Source of the DNA: PALSA-1336 sp964592725 | GTDB taxonomy: Bacteria; Patescibacteriota; Doudnabacteria; UBA920 | Assembly: GCA_964592725.1 (NCBI GenBank) | Contig: CAZQFQ010000011.1 | Span: 1-34,049, forward strand | Length of the DNA stretch: 34,049 bases | Direction of reading: 5' to 3' | Part shown: positions 30,305 to 34,049 of the stretch, piece by piece | Layout of the letters: every line of letters starts with the position of its first letter | Position numbering within the stretch: position 1 is the stretch's first letter | The notes under the pieces: generated by a model | Told to the model about the DNA's origin: nothing | The model's database searches: none | The model's input: only the letters and a program-made list of their open reading frames with translations | Made by a program: the position numbers and the translations under genes

Positions 30305-32210
30305 CTATTTTTTTGGGTTTATTTGGGGATTGGTAATTTTAGCGGCTTTGATAGGCTGGGGCAGGCTTTGGTTTGCGCTCTTTAAGCAACAAATTTTAGC
30401 GACGCCTTTCGCCCAGGCCGCCTACGGTCTGGCGATTAGCGTAATTATCGGCGGAGTGCTGAATTTGGCCCGCGATGTCTCAAAAGCTTCGGATCTGGTT
30501 TATTTGGCCGCCGGAGTTTTAAGTTTTTTGGTTTTGTACGGAAGAGACTTATTGCTTGGAAAGCTTCATTTTCAGTTCCCAAAAATTAAGGGAGTCGGCG
30601 GTTTCGTAGCTGTGGCGATTGTGGCCATGGTTTTGCTGCGCTTTTCCCTGTCGATTTCATTTTTCCCTTTTCATCCGTATGACGACCTCCAGGGTTATTT
30701 GGCTTTTCCGGCAAAAATGATCCAAACCGGCAGTCTGGGTCTTAATCCCTTCAGCGAGCGCGGGGCCATTAGTTCTTTGGGCGGCAAATATTTTTTGGAC
30801 ACGTTTGTTTTAAGCGTATTGGATTTTAAAAATCTGCATTTAATGGAAGACGGGATTGCTTTTGTAATTTTAATCGGGCTGTTATGGGATTTTTTAAAGG
30901 CGCAGGGAGTGCTAAGGGATTTTGGCCTGCCGGTTTTACTGCTGGCCGCGCTGGTAACCTATCCTTCCACCGATATTACCAGTTTTTACAGCGCCATGTG
31001 TTTGTTTTTACTTTTTTTCCGGCTGCTATTTTATTCCCAAAATAACGTCTCGCAAAAATCCGACGCGGTTTTGGTTGCCCTGATTTCCGCCTCCCTGTGC
31101 GCTTTAAAAACCAATTTTATCGCTCCCTGCGGTATTTTGTTTTTAGCTTACTTTTTTCTTCAGTATCAAAAATCCGAATCCCGCCGGGCGCTAAAGCAAT
31201 TTTGTTTAAGTTTGGTTTTGGCCGCCATATTTATATTTCCTTGGATGCTGGCCATGAGGCAGAACCTGGGAACTTTTTTGTACCCGATTTTGGGCAAAGG
31301 GCTGGCCTTGTGGGGCTACGACGGTATGGCGTCGCCTTTGCGTTTTTTTAACTTTTATGGCTTGGAGCGCCTGTTCTCGGAGTTTGTTTCGGGCTTGGCC
31401 ACATTTTTGCCGGCCCTGGTTTTGGCCGTGTTCACTTTGCGGTTTTTGCCGAAAGAAAAATATTTGGCAATGTGGCTGATTTTTGCCGCCTGTCTGGTTG
31501 GCATCGCGGCTTTGATTTACGGGATCGGCGGTTATAGTTTGTATTATTACTCGCTTCCCTTTTTAATGCCGGCGATTTTAACGGGGATTGGGGCTTTGTT
31601 GGCCAAAAGCGGCTCGGAAAGCGGCACGCCCGCTTTTGACAAAAAAATTATCCTTGCCTTTGCCGTGTTGTTGTTTTCCCTGGGCGTTTATTTCCAAAAA
31701 GATTTGGATTTCGTCTTAAGCCTAAAAAGCGCCGCGGCTTTGGGAGGCGGCAATTTAAATAATCTGGTAACTTCAAATTTAGCCGGTCCTGTCGAAAAGC
31801 AAAAGTACGTTGATTTACAATTATCCGTGCCTCCGGGGCAGATAATTTTATCTCGCTTGGACCGGAATTTTTATTACAATTTTCGGCGCAACCCGGTTTA
31901 TATTATTGATATGCCGGGCGCGGTGGCTTTAAAGCCGGGTTTGCCAAGTTTTAAGGGGCCGGAAGCTGTGGCCGCGTACCTGCTTTCCCAACATATCCGC
32001 TTTGTGGCTTATTCCTATGCCAATCAGGCCAATTTTACCTATGCCGCCGTCGGTACGATGCTGGCGCCCCACGTGAATCCCTGGCTTCGGGACGAAACCC
32101 GCTATGCTTTGGATTTTCAGGATAATCTTTTTAAACTCGGCCGGACCAGGAAAAGGATTTACGATGACGGCGGAAATTTTGTGTTAGATTTATCGGAAAA
32201 AATTAATTAA
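30297..32210 (+). CDS. Large polytopic membrane protein, GT-C-like
   Basis: 637 residues with about 12-14 hydrophobic helices in the first 460 residues and a soluble C-terminal domain of about 170 residues. The extracytoplasmic loop near 120 has 'FFPFHPYDDLQGYLAFPAKM', an acidic DD motif in the place where GT-C enzymes hold their catalytic Asp. It probably transfers a sugar from a polyprenyl carrier outside the cell, or forms part of glycan assembly. No family name can be given. It overlaps the preceding gene by 8 nt and is spaced 15 nt from the following methyltransferase gene. Confidence 0.78.
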   Translation: MYSYFFGFIWGLVILAALIGWGRLWFALFKQQILATPFAQAAYGLAISVIIGGVLNLARDVSKASDLVYLAAGVLSFLVLYGRDLLLGKLHFQFPKIKGVGGFVAVAIVAMVLLRFSLSISFFPFHPYDDLQGYLAFPAKMIQTGSLGLNPFSERGAISSLGGKYFLDTFVLSVLDFKNLHLMEDGIAFVILIGLLWDFLKAQGVLRDFGLPVLLLAALVTYPSTDITSFYSAMCLFLLFFRLLFYSQNNVSQKSDAVLVALISASLCALKTNFIAPCGILFLAYFFLQYQKSESRRALKQFCLSLVLAAIFIFPWMLAMRQNLGTFLYPILGKGLALWGYDGMASPLRFFNFYGLERLFSEFVSGLATFLPALVLAVFTLRFLPKEKYLAMWLIFAACLVGIAALIYGIGGYSLYYYSLPFLMPAILTGIGALLAKSGSESGTPAFDKKIILAFAVLLFSLGVYFQKDLDFVLSLKSAAALGGGNLNNLVTSNLAGPVEKQKYVDLQLSVPPGQIILSRLDRNFYYNFRRNPVYIIDMPGAVALKPGLPSFKGPEAVAAYLLSQHIRFVAYSYANQANFTYAAVGTMLAPHVNPWLRDETRYALDFQDNLFKLGRTRKRIYDDGGNFVLDLSEKIN

Positions 32211-32225
32211 TCGCAGAACATTTTA

Positions 32226-33101
32226 ATGCCAGAAATCACCGATACCTGTTGGGTCTGCGGCAACAATCGCGGACTGGTGCGGGTCAAACCATCCAATATA
32301 TCCAAAGCGGTTACCAGCAAGTCGTTTGCCATTACCGACAGCGCTTACGGCGTAACAGGGGAGCTGGCCAAATGCCCGGTTTGCGGTTTTTTGCAGTGCA
32401 CCAATTTGACCGACGTGCTGGGTTTTTACCAGGACCTGGAAGATCCCGGCTATGAGTCCAGCCGTAAACAGCGGAGCCTGCAGGCGCGTAAAATTTTAGC
32501 CACGCTGGCTCCTTTTGCCAACGGAAAAAAACTGCTGGACATAGGCGCGGGCAGCGGCATATTGGTGGAGGAGGCAAGGCAAATGGGTTTTGACGCGGCC
32601 GGAATTGAGCCTTCCCGCTGGCTGCAGGACAAAGCCCGCCGTCGCGGACTGGAAGTGGTTTTGGGGATTTTTCCGCACCCCGATTTGCCCGGGCCTTTTG
32701 ACGTTATCACCTTAACCGACGTAATTGAACACGTCAGCGATCCTGTGGGCCTGCTCAAAGCGGCGGGAAAAGCTTTGGCTCCGGGCGGAATTATTGCCGT
32801 AACCACTCCGGACGTGGGAGCGTTGCTGCCAAAAATTTTGCGCTACCGCTGGTGGCATTTCCGCGTGGCGCATATTGGCTACTTTAATAAAAAGACTTTG
32901 AGCCTGGCCGCGAAGCGCGCGGGACTGGAAAAAATTTACAGCGGCCGCGCCAAGTGGTATTTTGCGGCCGACTATCTGCTGGAGCGGGTTAAAATTTATC
33001 TGCCAAAATTTTTACGTTTCCCCACGCCAAAATTTTTGGAACGCCTCACCATCCCTTTGAACTTGGGGGATTCAATGTTTATGATTTTTAAAAAAAAGTA
33101 G
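32226..33101 (+). CDS. SAM methyltransferase with N-terminal zinc-ribbon-like Cys motifs
   Basis: 291 residues. The N-terminus has C-x2-C twice ('CWVCGNN' and 'CPVCGFLQC'), a likely zinc site. The SAM fold follows: motif I 'LLDIGAGSGILVEEARQMG', 'GIEPS', 'FDVITLTDVIEHVSDP', 'LAPGGIIAVTTPD'. 'WWHFRVAHIGYFNKKTL' is typical of class I methyltransferases in surface-glycan clusters. The substrate is probably a sugar or glycan end. It is the last gene of the plus-strand run, and a large palindromic element begins at its stop codon. Confidence 0.9.
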   Translation: MPEITDTCWVCGNNRGLVRVKPSNISKAVTSKSFAITDSAYGVTGELAKCPVCGFLQCTNLTDVLGFYQDLEDPGYESSRKQRSLQARKILATLAPFANGKKLLDIGAGSGILVEEARQMGFDAAGIEPSRWLQDKARRRGLEVVLGIFPHPDLPGPFDVITLTDVIEHVSDPVGLLKAAGKALAPGGIIAVTTPDVGALLPKILRYRWWHFRVAHIGYFNKKTLSLAAKRAGLEKIYSGRAKWYFAADYLLERVKIYLPKFLRFPTPKFLERLTIPLNLGDSMFMIFKKK

Positions 33102-33274
33102 GACTTACGCGTTTGAGGCAAAGAAGATTTAAAAATCTATGTTTTATTGCCTCAAACCACAAGGGCTTGGCCGATTACTTCGTTATTTTCCTCCGGTTTT
33201 ACTCGGCGTAGATTAACTACGCCTCATAAAATCCTCGGAAAATGCCTCGTACTCGGCCAAGCGCGTAAGTCCTA
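33099..33274. repeat. Three-armed palindromic element of about 176 bp
   Basis: The outer stem is 13 bp perfect (33099-33111 with 33262-33274). Inside are two arms. Arm 1 is TTTGAGGCAA / TTGCCTCAAA (33112-33121, 33147-33156) with a small AGATTT / AAATCT hairpin inside. Arm 2 is GCTTGGCCGA / TCGGCCAAGC (33165-33174, 33253-33262, sharing one base with the outer stem) enclosing a long imperfect hairpin centred on GGCGTAG / CTACGCC. It may serve as a terminator for the glycan operon. A 19-nt piece of the left arm recurs at 17487-17505. Confidence 0.8.
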
Positions 33275-33310
33275 AAAAAGTTATTTTTTAGACGGCAGAC
33301 TTAAACTATA

Positions 33311-33352
33311 AAAAAAAGATGCGGCGCCGGGACCTTGGGGTCGGGGCGCCGC
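33311..33352 (-). terminator. Rho-independent terminator of the minus-strand gene
   Basis: GCGGCGCC (33321-33328) pairs with GGCGCCGC (33345-33352), with a second inner stem GACC / GGTC around TTGG. On the minus strand the hairpin is followed by a T-run (complement of 33311-33317), 8 nt beyond the stop of the gene. Confidence 0.88.
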
Positions 33353-33359
33353 GAGCGGC

Positions 33360-33872
33360 TTAGCCGGTAAGCTTGGCATACAGCCTCCAGCTAATGAAAC
33401 AAATTGCCTCGATCATCAGCTCCCTGACAAGCCAGATAGCAAATGACCGTGAGCGCCAGTCCGCGCCGTCCTCGGAGAAGAAGGCGGATTTCGGCATACC
33501 GGAGAGTTCATCGTCAATCGGGATTGTCCTCTCGAGGATCTTTGGTACGTCGCGGCGCCACCGGCGGCAGTAGTGCGGCGTAATGACCGCAATTAGCGTG
33601 TAGTCGTCTTTGAGATCCCTCAAATACTGCTCGAGTTGCCTTAGAAAGATGACCTGCGAGGTCGCGGGTGCGGGTTCGCCCCTCACAAAAGCCACGCCGT
33701 TCGGCAACCGCGCCGGTTGCCGTATGTAACCATCCGTAAAAATGGTTACAGGGTACTCAATGGCTAATTCCGTCGCGAGTTCGATTGCTCGATCCAGAAT
33801 CAGCCGGTTCGGCCTTGGATCCGTGTCCGGTAGGGGCACGTTGCACGCCGGTGCGACTATTATGTATCGCAC
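33360..33872 (-). CDS. Small cytoplasmic protein of uncertain function, possibly DUF218/YdcF-like
   Basis: 170 residues from the GTG at 33872, chosen because AGGAGG lies 9 nt upstream; the frame is open 11 codons further but that region contains the SD. Visible are the N-terminal strand 'RYIIVAPACNVPLP', 'PNRLILDRAIELATELA', 'PVTIFTDGY', 'PAPATSQVIFLRQLEQYL' and 'LIAVITPHYCRRWRRDV'. The strand-helix pattern and the 'T-S/H-Y-x-x-R' style motif recall DUF218 (YdcF) proteins, but the match is loose. Base use (GC-rich third positions) and its own promoter, SD and terminator set it apart from the glycan genes. It is transcribed towards them. Confidence 0.75.
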   Translation of the reverse strand: MRYIIVAPACNVPLPDTDPRPNRLILDRAIELATELAIEYPVTIFTDGYIRQPARLPNGVAFVRGEPAPATSQVIFLRQLEQYLRDLKDDYTLIAVITPHYCRRWRRDVPKILERTIPIDDELSGMPKSAFFSEDGADWRSRSFAIWLVRELMIEAICFISWRLYAKLTG

Positions 33873-33881
33873 TACTTTTAT

Positions 33882-33888
33882 CCTCCTT
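33882..33888 (-). promoter_or_regulatory. Strong Shine-Dalgarno sequence that fixes the start of the minus-strand gene
   Basis: The minus strand reads GGAAGGAGGATAAAAGTA before GTG. It is the only full AAGGAGG-type site seen in the window, which contrasts with the SD-poor starts of the glycan genes. Confidence 0.85.
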
Positions 33889-33958
33889 CCTTTCCAACTG
33901 CTCAAAAATGGTTTTAACCTTTTAAACCCATATTAAAGCAGTCGGATCAGAACTAGAT

Positions 33959-33987
33959 ATTATGGCTTATTTTCGGGCTTTTGTCAA
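33959..33987 (-). promoter_or_regulatory. Sigma70-type promoter of the minus-strand gene
   Basis: On the minus strand TTGACA (complement of 33982-33987), a 17-nt spacer and CATAAT (complement of 33959-33964) form a near-consensus promoter. The leader to GTG is about 80 nt. I see no gene in the remaining bases up to 34049. Confidence 0.75.
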
Positions 33988-34049
33988 TGGCATATTCGGA
34001 AATTCTAATCTGAAGTGCAACCGCCGGCCAGACATTTAAAAAGACCCAG

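Noticed and set aside
33906..34049. Possible upstream gene at the right edge
   Set aside because: No frame of useful length with a recognisable start; only the promoter of the minus-strand gene is supported.

Overview
The window is a bacterial cell-surface glycan locus. It most likely comes from a Candidate Phyla Radiation (Patescibacteria, Parcubacteria-like) genome, but this placement is inference and no marker gene is present to prove it. The hints are a secreted protein ending in the 'GKRxxFTS...GY' repeats I associate with Parcubacteria surface proteins, an O-antigen-ligase domain fused to a TPR tail, very compact gene packing with many 4-nt ATGA overlaps, and start codons that mostly lack a Shine-Dalgarno sequence. 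TGA is used as a normal stop (for example the ends of gmd and acpS), so this is not a code-25 lineage.

Layout. 1-4513: two surface proteins, a large Ig-repeat adhesin (5' truncated by the window) and a signal-peptide protein. 4696-6957: O-antigen ligase/polymerase-type membrane protein with TPRs. 7012-8178 (minus): GT4 glycosyltransferase, sharing a bidirectional terminator with the ligase and a short divergent promoter region with gmd. 8240-12081: gmd, an EEP-fold hydrolase, a CgeB-like glycosyltransferase and a GDP-L-fucose synthase, so GDP-fucose can be made locally. 12211-14604: a small HTH protein, then the Wzm/Wzt polysaccharide ABC exporter with a glycan-recognising Wzt C-terminal domain. 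14601-17480: an SGNH-like protein of unknown role followed by AcpS, FkbH-type HAD, acyl carrier protein and MaoC hydratase, a self-contained acyl- or glyceryl-carrier module. 17515-21654: HAD phosphatase, cupin, a charged orphan protein, two tandem sugar nucleotidyltransferases and a GDPD-like phosphodiesterase. 21656-27067: WavE-type protein, sugar methyltransferase, several glycosyltransferase-like proteins, a fossil epimerase and a second methyltransferase. 27150-33101: two GT-C-type membrane proteins, a DPM1-like GT2, a GT-B protein and a third methyltransferase. 33360-33872 (minus): an unrelated small gene with its own promoter, SD and terminator.

How it may work (inference): nucleotide sugars (GDP-fucose plus the products of the two nucleotidyltransferases) feed many glycosyltransferases. 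The chain may receive methyl and ACP-delivered acyl/glyceryl groups, is exported by Wzm/Wzt, and is transferred by the Wzy_C/WaaL-type ligase to a surface acceptor. The polyprenyl-phosphate sugar synthase and the GT-C proteins would add outer-face decorations. No initiating phosphoglycosyltransferase or Wzx flippase is visible in the window.

The most unusual structural feature is the number of short repeats placed in or at the edge of glycan genes: heptamer arrays and a REP-like palindrome inside glycosyltransferase reading frames, an octamer array that runs into the wzm start codon just after a perfect TTGACA, and large intergenic palindromes. No intergenic gap exceeds 300 bases.
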